Positions 1 through 5,266 of a stretch of 9,903 nucleotides of DNA are shown here, piece by piece. Location: positions 1 through 9,903 of the forward strand of contig JAOUPL010000040.1 of assembly GCA_029879825.1 (NCBI GenBank). Reading direction: 5' to 3'. The DNA is from Candidatus Bathyarchaeota archaeon (GTDB lineage: Archaea > Thermoproteota > Bathyarchaeia > Bathyarchaeales > Bathyarchaeaceae). Each line of letters opens with the position of its first letter. The first letter of the stretch is position 1. The translations under genes and the position numbers were made by a program. Below the pieces are notes generated by a model that was not told the DNA's origin, made no database searches, and saw only the letters and a program-made list of their open reading frames with translations.

Positions 1-1244
1 TTGAATCTTTTAACCCCGATGTTGTCGCTTCGAGCGCCCTTGCAACCTGCAATACTTACGTTGCCGTCCGAACCTTGGAAACAGCGAAAAAAGTGAAGCC
101 AGATGTTCTGACTGTTGCCGGGGGGCAACATTTTACAGTTATGGCTCAGGAGAGTCTAGAGACGTATCCCGAGATCGACGTTGTTGTGCGTGGAGAAGGA
201 GAACAAACCTTTGTGGATCTGGCCCAAGCGTTCGCTGGAAATAAATCGTTTGCGAGAATAAACGGGGTCTCCTTCAGGCACGACGGAAAAATCTTACACA
301 ATCCATTACGACCGTTTATCAAGAATCTAGATGAGCTGCCCTACCCTGGGTATCATTTTGTCGAGGACGTCATTCACGAATACCATTTCACCGCAATGGC
401 AGGTCCCAAAACCAGGTACGCCTTAATTGAGGGGTCTAGGGGCTGTCCACACCGTTGCACCTTTTGCACTCAATGGAGGCACTGGGGAAGAAAATGGAGG
501 GCAAAGTCGCCGAAACGGATCGCTGACGAATTTGAGTTTTGCTACGAAAATTATGGGAGCAGATTTCTATGGCTGACTGACGACAATTTCGGTTTGGGCA
601 AACGTGCAAGGGACCTAAGTGATGAGCTTATTCGGCGAGGTTTTTCAGACGATATGATGTGGTTTATGCAGGTCAGATGCGATGATGTTGTAAAGCATCG
701 TGATCTTTTGCCGAAGATGAGAAAATCCGGCCTCCGCTGGGTTCTCTTAGGAGTAGAAAGCCACAGATCATTTACCCTTGAAGCTTTTAACAAAGAAACG
801 ATTCCAGAACAAGCCAAGGAGGCGGTGAAATTGTTGAAAAAGAATGACATATTTGCGCAAGGGATGTTCATTATTGGGGAACGCAAAGATTCTGCTGAGT
901 CCATAGAGAGTTTAAGAGAGTTTACAAATGATTTAGACCCTGACCTAGCGATTTTTGCGATCCTTACTCCGTTTCCTGGCACTCAGGTTTTTGAGGAGGC
1001 TAAGCGGAATGGATGGATTGAAGATTGGAATTGGGCGAACTATGACATGGTTCACGCCATCATGCCTACGGAGACGCTGTCTAGAGAAGAAGTGCAAGAA
1101 CAACTTTACCAATGCTATAGAAGCTTTTTCGGATCTTGGAGTAGGAGATTCCGGGGGCTTCTCTCAAGGAAAGAAATAAAGAGAAGAGTATATTGGTATA
1201 TGGCTGCTCGAGGCATTGTAAATCAGTTTGGAACGTTGTTCTGA
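1..1244 (+). CDS. B12-binding domain radical SAM protein (5' end outside window)
   Basis: The reading frame is already open at base 3, so the gene starts before the window; 413 residues are visible. The first part reads like the end of a cobalamin-binding Rossmann domain (NPDVV, TLETAKK, DVLTVAGGQH), followed by the linker motif VRGEGE at 186-203 that is usual in B12-dependent radical SAM enzymes. The radical SAM motif CPHRCTFC (CxxxCxxC; Cys codons at 444, 456 and 465) should bind the 4Fe-4S cluster that cleaves S-adenosylmethionine. Later comes TPFPGT, a typical motif near the end of the barrel, then a basic helical tail. Relatives include anaerobic cyclases of the BchE type and radical SAM methyltransferases; the substrate cannot be read from sequence. 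It is a cytosolic enzyme by composition. An apparent TTG start at 75 is internal and should not be used. The next gene begins 7-13 bases after its TGA, so the two are probably co-transcribed. Confidence 0.9.
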   Translation, partial: ESFNPDVVASSALATCNTYVAVRTLETAKKVKPDVLTVAGGQHFTVMAQESLETYPEIDVVVRGEGEQTFVDLAQAFAGNKSFARINGVSFRHDGKILHNPLRPFIKNLDELPYPGYHFVEDVIHEYHFTAMAGPKTRYALIEGSRGCPHRCTFCTQWRHWGRKWRAKSPKRIADEFEFCYENYGSRFLWLTDDNFGLGKRARDLSDELIRRGFSDDMMWFMQVRCDDVVKHRDLLPKMRKSGLRWVLLGVESHRSFTLEAFNKETIPEQAKEAVKLLKKNDIFAQGMFIIGERKDSAESIESLREFTNDLDPDLAIFAILTPFPGTQVFEEAKRNGWIEDWNWANYDMVHAIMPTETLSREEVQEQLYQCYRSFFGSWSRRFRGLLSRKEIKRRVYWYMAARGIVNQFGTLF

Positions 1245-1251
1245 GTAGCGA

Positions 1252-2133
1252 TTGACCATGTCCCAGAACCTATCTCGCAGTTTCCACATAACATATCTAG
1301 TCCTTGTGTCATTCCTCGGAATGTTTCTTGTAGGAATGCTCACGGTTTACCCACCAAATGTGCATAAAAGCTTTCTTTGGCGAAAACCATTAATCGGCTC
1401 AATTTTCGGATTAATCTGCATCTTTGGAATTCTGGCGGTTTTTTCCCCAACACGATGTTCAAGAATTTTTGATTTCGGGAAAAAGCCTAGTCGCCCGTTC
1501 CTTGGCAAGTTTGCTTCTCACGGAACTTTCTCCACTCTGCAAGGGCATCATCCTGATTGCGGAAACTTTGATGCCCACGTGTTTCAGATAGGCGGCAAGA
1601 CATTTTGTGCTGCATGCACAGGGTTGCTTTTGGGAGGGCTTTCGGCTTTTGTTGGAACCTTTTTGTATTTTTTCAGTAACTGGCGTGTTGAACCGAACAG
1701 TTTCTTGATGGTTTGGGTAGGTGTTCTGGGGGTTGGTTTTGGTTTGTTCCAGTTCAAATTCCGGAGTTTTGTCCGTTTGTTACTGAACGTCTTTTTCGTG
1801 TTAGGAGCCTTTCTCATCTTGGTTGGAGTCGATGAAGTGGTTCACAGCGTGGCGGTTGATCTATTTTTGGTTGCATTAATTCTTTTTTGGCTTTTTACTC
1901 GAATATTGCTTTCGCAGTGGGATCATGAAAGAATTTGTTACGCTTGCAAAGTTGCTACCTGTGAATTTGCCAATAGAAAAAAGGAGGGTAGTTTAGGATC
2001 TGCGGCTGTAGCTGTACAAGGCTCCGGCGACGATCAGTATGCCAAAGATGATTATTACGAATGGCCACCATTCTATTTCTATTCCAGGCAGCGAGGAGAT
2101 TCCTGCAAATATTATTATTATGCCGATGACTAG
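1252..2133 (+). CDS. multi-pass membrane protein with HHPDC / CAAC motif (DUF2085-like)
   Basis: This is an integral membrane protein of unknown function. From TTG at 1252 it is 293 aa; ATG at 1258 is an equally good start, and neither has a clear ribosome binding site. Hydrophobic segments lie near residues 12-32, 47-65, 124-142, 151-167, 173-193 and 201-220. Between segments two and three sits GHHPDCGNF (98-106) followed by KTFCAACTG (116-124), with C103, C119 and C122 as likely metal or redox ligands; this resembles the CxRCTG signature of DUF2085 membrane proteins. A second Cys group (C229, C232, C237) follows the last helix. From about residue 245 the sequence changes to Tyr/Asp-rich low complexity, because it is antisense to the zinc-ribbon gene at 1993-2292. 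The natural end was probably near 1990; a one-base shift at the A6 run gives a stop at 1989-1991. It probably works with the upstream radical SAM gene. Confidence 0.7.
   Translation: MTMSQNLSRSFHITYLVLVSFLGMFLVGMLTVYPPNVHKSFLWRKPLIGSIFGLICIFGILAVFSPTRCSRIFDFGKKPSRPFLGKFASHGTFSTLQGHHPDCGNFDAHVFQIGGKTFCAACTGLLLGGLSAFVGTFLYFFSNWRVEPNSFLMVWVGVLGVGFGLFQFKFRSFVRLLLNVFFVLGAFLILVGVDEVVHSVAVDLFLVALILFWLFTRILLSQWDHERICYACKVATCEFANRKKEGSLGSAAVAVQGSGDDQYAKDDYYEWPPFYFYSRQRGDSCKYYYYADD
1977..1982 (-). terminator. possible oligo-T terminator of the zinc-ribbon operon
   Basis: On the minus strand, a T6 tract follows the stop codon of the 99-aa zinc-ribbon gene by about 10 bases, in a pyrimidine-rich stretch. 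Archaeal RNA polymerase can terminate at oligo-T without a hairpin, and no hairpin is visible. On the other strand the same bases are the A6 run where the membrane-protein frame is in doubt. Confidence 0.3.
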
Positions 2134-2292
2134 TGCCGCTATTATGCCGCCATGCGGGAGCCCAAAACATTCTTGTTCTGCTCGCCTGCGTTCGCGTCTC
2201 CAAGCTGGACGAGCGACTAGACTCGCTCCGCACTTAACACACACCGCCGCATCCTCCTCGTTTTTGGTACCACACTTAGTGCAGTAACCCAT
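1993..2292 (-). CDS. zinc-ribbon protein with two membrane helices
   Basis: This 99-aa protein has an N-terminal zinc ribbon with Cys at residues 4, 7, 18 and 21 (YCTKCG, then VCVKCG), a basic Arg-rich linker (about 28-38), and two hydrophobic helices near 48-67 and 76-95 joined by a short loop containing EIEWW. It ends in SRRS. The likely topology is a cytosolic ribbon anchored by a helical hairpin. The ATG lies 3 bases after the stop of the 39-aa ribbon gene, so the two are almost certainly one transcript. The last 141 bases overlap the opposite-strand membrane-protein frame. The intact ribbon and clean helices argue that this strand is the real coding one there. Function is unknown; similar ribbon-plus-helix proteins are common and poorly characterised in archaea. 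Confidence 0.85.
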   Translation of the reverse strand: MGYCTKCGTKNEEDAAVCVKCGASLVARPAWRRERRRAEQECFGLPHGGIIAALVIGIIIIFAGISSLPGIEIEWWPFVIIIFGILIVAGALYSYSRRS

Positions 2293-2295
2293 GAG

Positions 2296-2415
2296 TCATT
2301 CCCACCATTCAGGTTCTTTCTCTCTTCTGACGCGTCTGCTAACAGGAGCGCCACACTTAGGGCAAAATCTTGCGTCTTCTTTCATTTCAGCTCCACACTT
2401 CCAACAATAAGGCAT
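2296..2415 (-). CDS. 39-aa zinc-ribbon mini-protein
   Basis: This small gene reads M-P-Y-C-W-K-C-G at its start and F-C-P-K-C-G at 17-22, with Cys at residues 4, 7, 18 and 21, followed by a basic stretch (SRRVRRE) and an acidic-aromatic end (EPEWWE). It is a complete treble-clef or rubredoxin-type ribbon with almost nothing else. It has its own ATG, a ribosome binding site GAGGTG at 2426-2431 ten bases upstream, and a TATA box at 2453-2460. Its stop is 3 bases from the next ATG. The Cys spacing is identical to the two neighbouring ribbon genes, which makes chance unlikely. It may act as a soluble partner of the membrane-anchored ribbons, but that is inference. Confidence 0.8.
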   Translation of the reverse strand: MPYCWKCGAEMKEDARFCPKCGAPVSRRVRREKEPEWWE

Positions 2416-2425
2416 TATATAGTTG

Positions 2426-2431
2426 CACCTC
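2426..2431 (-). promoter_or_regulatory. ribosome binding site of the 39-aa gene
   Basis: GAGGTG on the minus strand, ten bases before the ATG at 2415, matches the archaeal anti-Shine-Dalgarno. It supports translation of a gene easily missed because of its length. Confidence 0.55.
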
Positions 2432-2452
2432 TAACGTATTGTTTTGTTCATG

Positions 2453-2460
2453 TATAAAAG
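2453..2460 (-). promoter_or_regulatory. TATA box for the two-gene zinc-ribbon operon
   Basis: CTTTTATA on the minus strand lies 37 bases upstream of the ATG at 2415. That places transcription start about ten to fifteen bases before the ATG, a normal short archaeal leader. No gene lies downstream on the plus strand to use the box in reverse. Confidence 0.55.
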
Positions 2461-2513
2461 CGATTTCATCGCTATGTGCAAACGCATAAGTTTCTAGCTT
2501 GCTAGTCCGTAAT

Positions 2514-3608
2514 TTATGGCGTATGTTTCGCATCTACGTCAATTCCGCCAGTAGTGATTTTGAGACTTACATCAAAATTGCTGCTAGCAGGATAGTTGCT
2601 TGACTGCAAAAGAGCCTCCGGGCCAGAAAATCCAACTTTCTTAACTATATCTATTCCTCCTGTGGTGACACTGGACTCGATCTTGGCTCCAACGTCACCC
2701 TGAATGTCTATAGCAAAGTTGACTCCCCCAGTCACGACTTCGGCTCTCAATGTAACTTTCCCTAGAGGCCCCTCGTCCTGAGTAACATCCACGTCAACTC
2801 CGCCCGTGGTTGTTGTCGCATCGACTAGAACATCGTTTGTGGCAATCACGTTGTCCCAAGATAATTTAACGCCTCCTGTCGTAGTCTTGACAGAAAAGTC
2901 GCCTGCGACAACGACATCTTCCACTAAATTGGCTTCAACTCCACCTGTGGTCGCCTCGAGGCTTAAAGAGTTGAGAACCACTCCAGCCTGAGTGTCCAAG
3001 ACAATTCCTCCGGTGCTTGTCTCAACATTAAGACTTGTGTTCATGGAAGGGTCGATACGGATATCAAATGTGACATTCAACGAATAGTACCGTGGCCAAT
3101 GAATGGTGTCAACGTCCTGTCTCACCGTCACTGTTAGAACATTACTGTTAGAAACAAAAAAATATTCGGTTGTGTTTTGCCAATCTGGCATGAAACGTTC
3201 CAAAGACTCAGTTGAGCCAAAGACTCCAACTCTTGCGGTTGCCGACGCGTTGAGAATAATCGATGGCGACTGCAATTCGCCCGTGAGGTTCTCGAAGGCA
3301 ATGTTAATTTCGGCAACATCTGCAGTGAGATCAAGGTTTAGCGTGTTTACGCCTGACTTGGAAGGGACTGACATCTGACGTGTGACAGGCCCCACCGTGT
3401 AAACGGGCAAGAAGGCGAGGGCGGCGATGGCGACTATGACCGCTACGATCACGAGGAGCGCGATCAAAACGATGGCTAGGGTACTTATCGGTCTTCTCTC
3501 TCTTCTTCTTTCAGGCTCAGCCTCCGGTGGGCCAACGGGAACTCCACAAGTAGGGCAGAATTTTGCTTCTTCATCTAATTTGGCTCCACACTTCGAACAA
3601 TATAGCAT
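2514..3608 (-). CDS. zinc-ribbon, single-helix, TGG-repeat (DUF4097-like) surface protein
   Basis: This 364-aa protein is built from three parts. Residues 1-22 are a zinc ribbon (Cys at 4, 7, 18, 21). An Arg-rich linker (33-39) precedes one strong membrane helix (about 42-68). The remaining 295 residues are rich in Thr, Val, Asn and Asp and contain seven TGG[I/V] motifs, starting at residues 199, 221, 244, 268, 293, 316 and 353. Their spacing is 22-25 residues except for the last (37). Such regular turns with alternating hydrophobic residues point to a beta-solenoid like the DUF4097 putative adhesin repeats. By the positive-inside rule the ribbon should be cytosolic and the repeats external. 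The ATG at 3608 has TTAGAGG upstream and a TATA box at 3672-3680, so it is probably a separate transcript. Role unknown; surface adhesion or envelope sensing are guesses. Confidence 0.85.
   Translation of the reverse strand: MLYCSKCGAKLDEEAKFCPTCGVPVGPPEAEPERRRERRPISTLAIVLIALLVIVAVIVAIAALAFLPVYTVGPVTRQMSVPSKSGVNTLNLDLTADVAEINIAFENLTGELQSPSIILNASATARVGVFGSTESLERFMPDWQNTTEYFFVSNSNVLTVTVRQDVDTIHWPRYYSLNVTFDIRIDPSMNTSLNVETSTGGIVLDTQAGVVLNSLSLEATTGGVEANLVEDVVVAGDFSVKTTTGGVKLSWDNVIATNDVLVDATTTTGGVDVDVTQDEGPLGKVTLRAEVVTGGVNFAIDIQGDVGAKIESSVTTGGIDIVKKVGFSGPEALLQSSNYPASSNFDVSLKITTGGIDVDAKHTP
2522..3010 (-). repeat. seven TGG[I/V] repeat units in the surface protein
   Basis: The C-terminal half of the gene encodes repeated T-T-G-G-[IV] turns every 66-75 bases. 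Complements of ACAGGAGG-type or CCGCC-type cores recur in the DNA, but third positions differ between copies, so these are old, diverged repeats rather than recent tandem copies. The last interval is longer (111 bases) and holds a loop containing SGPEALLQSSNYP. Confidence 0.75.
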
Positions 3609-3671
3609 TGTCGCGCCTCTAAGAGATTGTTTTCATCTGTTTATGTAAGTTTTGTTATTACTATATACAAC

Positions 3672-3680
3672 TTATAAAAG
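3672..3680 (-). promoter_or_regulatory. TATA box for the TGG-repeat gene
   Basis: CTTTTATAA on the minus strand lies 63 bases before the ATG at 3608 and just past the stop of the MazG-like gene. A weaker alternative, ACATAAACA at about 3639-3647, sits where the TATA box lies in the related 2415 leader. Confidence 0.45.
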
Positions 3681-3715
3681 ATGCCATAACTATCTTGTTT
3701 TCGTTCAGCATCTGT

Positions 3716-4018
3716 TCATTTATGTTTTCTTAAAAAGGAACATTTGCATGGTTTTTGCCCGCACTTGGGGCACCTGTTATTGTATTTTGTTATTGCGGCT
3801 TTCTCCAAATCTATGTTAACAACGTTTGCCAGAGAAGCCAACCAGGCGAGAACATCGGCAAACTCGTCTTCCATAGCCTTCGTATTCTTTTCCTTTAAAG
3901 CCTCTCTGAGCTCCTTCACTTCCTCCACAAGCCAATCGAATGTTCCAACCACTCCGCGCTCAGAATCTCGATGAAAATAAATCCGACGCATCATATCCTG
4001 AAACTCACGGACGTGCAC
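3716..4018 (-). CDS. MazG-like nucleotide pyrophosphohydrolase with C-terminal zinc knuckle
   Basis: This 100-aa protein has the single all-alpha MazG fold pattern: E33xxE36 in EEVKE followed by E52xxD55 in DEFADVLAWL, the ExxE...ExxD residues that hold Mg2+ and the triphosphate. Family members hydrolyse (d)NTPs to monophosphate and pyrophosphate, often to remove damaged nucleotides. The end carries CPKCGQKPCKC (C83, C86, C91, C93), a small zinc site often seen on short archaeal MazG-like proteins, then a basic tail. The start is GTG at 4018 with GAGGGAG a few bases upstream; the ATG at 4020 is out of frame. The gene begins 30 bases after the DUF488 stop, so the two are probably co-transcribed. 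Exact substrate is unknown. Confidence 0.85.
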   Translation of the reverse strand: MHVREFQDMMRRIYFHRDSERGVVGTFDWLVEEVKELREALKEKNTKAMEDEFADVLAWLASLANVVNIDLEKAAITKYNNRCPKCGQKPCKCSFLRKHK

Positions 4019-4048
4019 ATTTTCTCCCTCTCATAACAATTCGTAAAC

Positions 4049-4552
4049 CTAAAGGCGGTTTTCCACTATTATGTCTTTGAATTTCATAAGGCCTACCTGT
4101 CCTTTATCAAGGATGTGTATCACTTCCACACCCTTTCTTTCCAGGTAGGCGGTGAGGAAGCGGCGGTGGCAGTATTTCGGATTCTTCTCCATACACATGA
4201 TGCACACCCGCCTTCGTCTAGCAAACTCAAGAAGCTTCTCTACGCCCTCTATAAACAACTCAGTTTTCATGTGGGCTTCGTACCCACCTCGGCGATATCC
4301 ACCCAGTTCTTTGCCAAGCCAAATATATTCGATTCCATATTCAGGCAACCACCGCTCCATCTCTTCCCTCTTGAAATGTTCAATTTTAGACGTGGGAAAA
4401 CTACGGATGTCGACTAAAGCCTCGATTTTGTGCTTCTCGAGCAAAGCCACAAATTGTTCAATAGATCTGTTACTGTACCCTATAGTCCACAATACTGCCC
4501 CTCGCTTCCTCAAAGCAACAACCTTTCGCCAGCCTTTTCTAAATTCCGTCAC
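4049..4552 (-). CDS. DUF488 family protein
   Basis: The protein shows the DUF488 signatures in order: TIGYSNRS (23-30), DIRSFPTSK (48-56), LGKELGG (79-85), and CMEKNPKYCHR (120-130) with C120, C128 and H129. The family is widespread in bacteria and archaea and is without an assigned reaction; the conserved Cys/His/Arg suggest nucleic-acid or nucleotide binding. From GTG at 4552 it is 167 aa, about 20 residues longer at the start than usual. A TTG at 4492 gives 147 aa starting LWTIGYS and has GAGGGG five bases upstream (4498-4503). I think that start is at least as likely. It heads a probable operon with the MazG-like gene, which fits a housekeeping role, but the link is inference. Confidence 0.88.
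   Translation of the reverse strand: MTEFRKGWRKVVALRKRGAVLWTIGYSNRSIEQFVALLEKHKIEALVDIRSFPTSKIEHFKREEMERWLPEYGIEYIWLGKELGGYRRGGYEAHMKTELFIEGVEKLLEFARRRRVCIMCMEKNPKYCHRRFLTAYLERKGVEVIHILDKGQVGLMKFKDIIVENRL
4498..4503 (-). promoter_or_regulatory. candidate ribosome binding site deciding the DUF488 start
   Basis: GAGGGG on the minus strand lies five bases before TTG at 4492, the in-frame codon just before the conserved TIGYSNRS motif. It favours the shorter 147-aa product over the GTG at 4552. Confidence 0.45.
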
Positions 4553-4620
4553 ATCCCTTTCACCTTTTCCACTCTCTAGAAGATAGGCGAATTCTGTGTT
4601 TGTGTCGCAACGAATGTTGA

Positions 4621-4634
4621 GGCTATGTATAGCC
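4621..4634. promoter_or_regulatory. inverted repeat between divergent genes
   Basis: GGCTAT-gt-ATAGCC has perfect 6-base arms and lies between the DUF488 start and Sec61-beta. It could be an operator. On the minus strand its core CTATACATA could also be the TATA box of the DUF488-MazG operon, 68-81 bases upstream of the GTG. Confidence 0.3.
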
Positions 4635-4676
4635 CCTCTCCCCTACCTCAGAGAACTCGGGCTCGAGAAAAAGATA

Positions 4677-4685
4677 GAAAATAAA
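4677..4685 (+). promoter_or_regulatory. possible TATA element for Sec61-beta
   Basis: GAAAATAAA is the most TATA-like AT-rich stretch before the Sec61-beta ATG, which lies 55 bases downstream. The match is weak, and TTAATTAAC near 4700-4708 is an alternative. Confidence 0.25.
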
Positions 4686-4740
4686 CCAGTAGCACAACCT
4701 TAATTAACTTGCCTCAAGAAAGCCATAAAATGGAACCATC

Positions 4741-4917
4741 ATGAGCAAGAGGAAAAAGAAAAAAGGCGAAAGAAAGGCACCTATGCCCGCCCAAAGCGCT
4801 GGACTGCTAAGATTCTTTGAAGAAGAAACTAGGGGCGTAAAGGTGAAACCCGAACTAGCCGTAATCTTGGCAGTAGCACTAATAGTAGCCTGCATTTTGG
4901 CACAAATATTCTTCTAA
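4741..4917 (+). CDS. preprotein translocase subunit Sec61-beta
   Basis: This 58-aa protein is too short for many gene finders. It begins with a Lys-rich head (MSKRKKKKGE), then MPAQSAGLLRFFEEE (15-29), the archaeal Sec61-beta signature, where SAGL-R-F/Y-E/D precedes the membrane. TRGVKVKPE leads into one C-terminal helix (about 39-57) ending QIFF. Sec61-beta is the small non-essential subunit of the SecYE channel, tail-anchored with its head in the cytosol. GGAA lies 6 bases before the ATG at 4741. The gene is monocistronic here; secY and secE are not in the window, as is usual in archaea. It converges on the Sm-like gene with only 6 bases between the stop codons. Confidence 0.95.
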   Translation: MSKRKKKKGERKAPMPAQSAGLLRFFEEETRGVKVKPELAVILAVALIVACILAQIFF

Positions 4918-4923
4918 TTAACC

Positions 4924-5202
4924 TTACCTCTCATGTAAAACTTCGATACGTTGAACCGAACTTAGGTTGATAAAAACTTCACTTCTATGTTCTCTACTCA
5001 CTACCTGCGGCACTGGCTGAGCTATCGTTGCCCGCAATGTCACGATCTCAGAGTCAGAAAGCCAAATGCCAGGAGGTTCTCGTGTAACAGCGGCTAAAGT
5101 TCCTTCAAATCCATACGAGGGATCTAATATGGCCACCATTCTTCGACCTATGTTTCGCTCGAGAATATGAAACACCGTTGGAGGCGGGCCAGCCTTAGAC
5201 AT
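4924..5202 (-). CDS. small Sm-like (LSm-type) protein
   Basis: This 92-aa soluble protein resembles the Sm fold: LERNIGRRMVAILDPSYGFEGTL (strand, strand, G-x-L, residues 14-36) matches the Sm1 pattern of a basic, hydrophobic strand pair followed by F-x-G-x-L, and EVFINLSSVQRIEV (75-88) matches the Sm2 strand pattern. Between them is an unusual insertion, REPPGIWLSDSEIVTLRATIAQPVPQVVSREHR. Archaeal Sm proteins form rings that bind U-rich RNA, but the residues normally contacting RNA are not clearly present, so the function may differ. The ATG at 5202 is preceded by GAGAATT, a poor ribosome site. The TATA half-site at 5235-5248 predicts a very short leader. Confidence 0.6.
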   Translation of the reverse strand: MSKAGPPPTVFHILERNIGRRMVAILDPSYGFEGTLAAVTREPPGIWLSDSEIVTLRATIAQPVPQVVSREHRSEVFINLSSVQRIEVLHER

Positions 5203-5234
5203 AATTCTCTACAAAATGGTACCCTAACTAGAGC

Positions 5235-5248
5235 ATAAAAGCTTTTAT
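5235..5248. promoter_or_regulatory. palindromic back-to-back TATA boxes
   Basis: ATAAAAGCTTTTAT is a perfect 14-base palindrome. Leftward, TTTTAT lies about 33 bases from the ATG at 5202. Rightward, TTTTAT lies about 22 bases from an ATG at 5267. Either orientation fits an archaeal TATA box with a short or absent leader. Confidence 0.5.
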
Positions 5249-5266
5249 CCTCCCTTTTCAGGTTGC

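Noticed and set aside
75..1244. TTG at 75 as the start of the radical SAM gene
   Set aside because: The frame is open to the window edge and upstream residues match the cobalamin-binding domain, so the start lies outside.
2494..2505. CTAGC-tt-GCTAG inverted repeat after the TGG-repeat gene, as a terminator
   Set aside because: The two-base loop is too short for a hairpin and no T-run follows.
4614..4703. 29-codon plus-strand frame starting at ATG 4614, before Sec61-beta
   Set aside because: Short, no convincing ribosome site and no recognisable features; such a length is expected by chance.
4730..4744. four-codon frame ATG GAA CCA TCA TGA whose stop overlaps the Sec61-beta start
   Set aside because: Regulatory mini-frames exist, but a chance ATG so close is likely and nothing else supports it.
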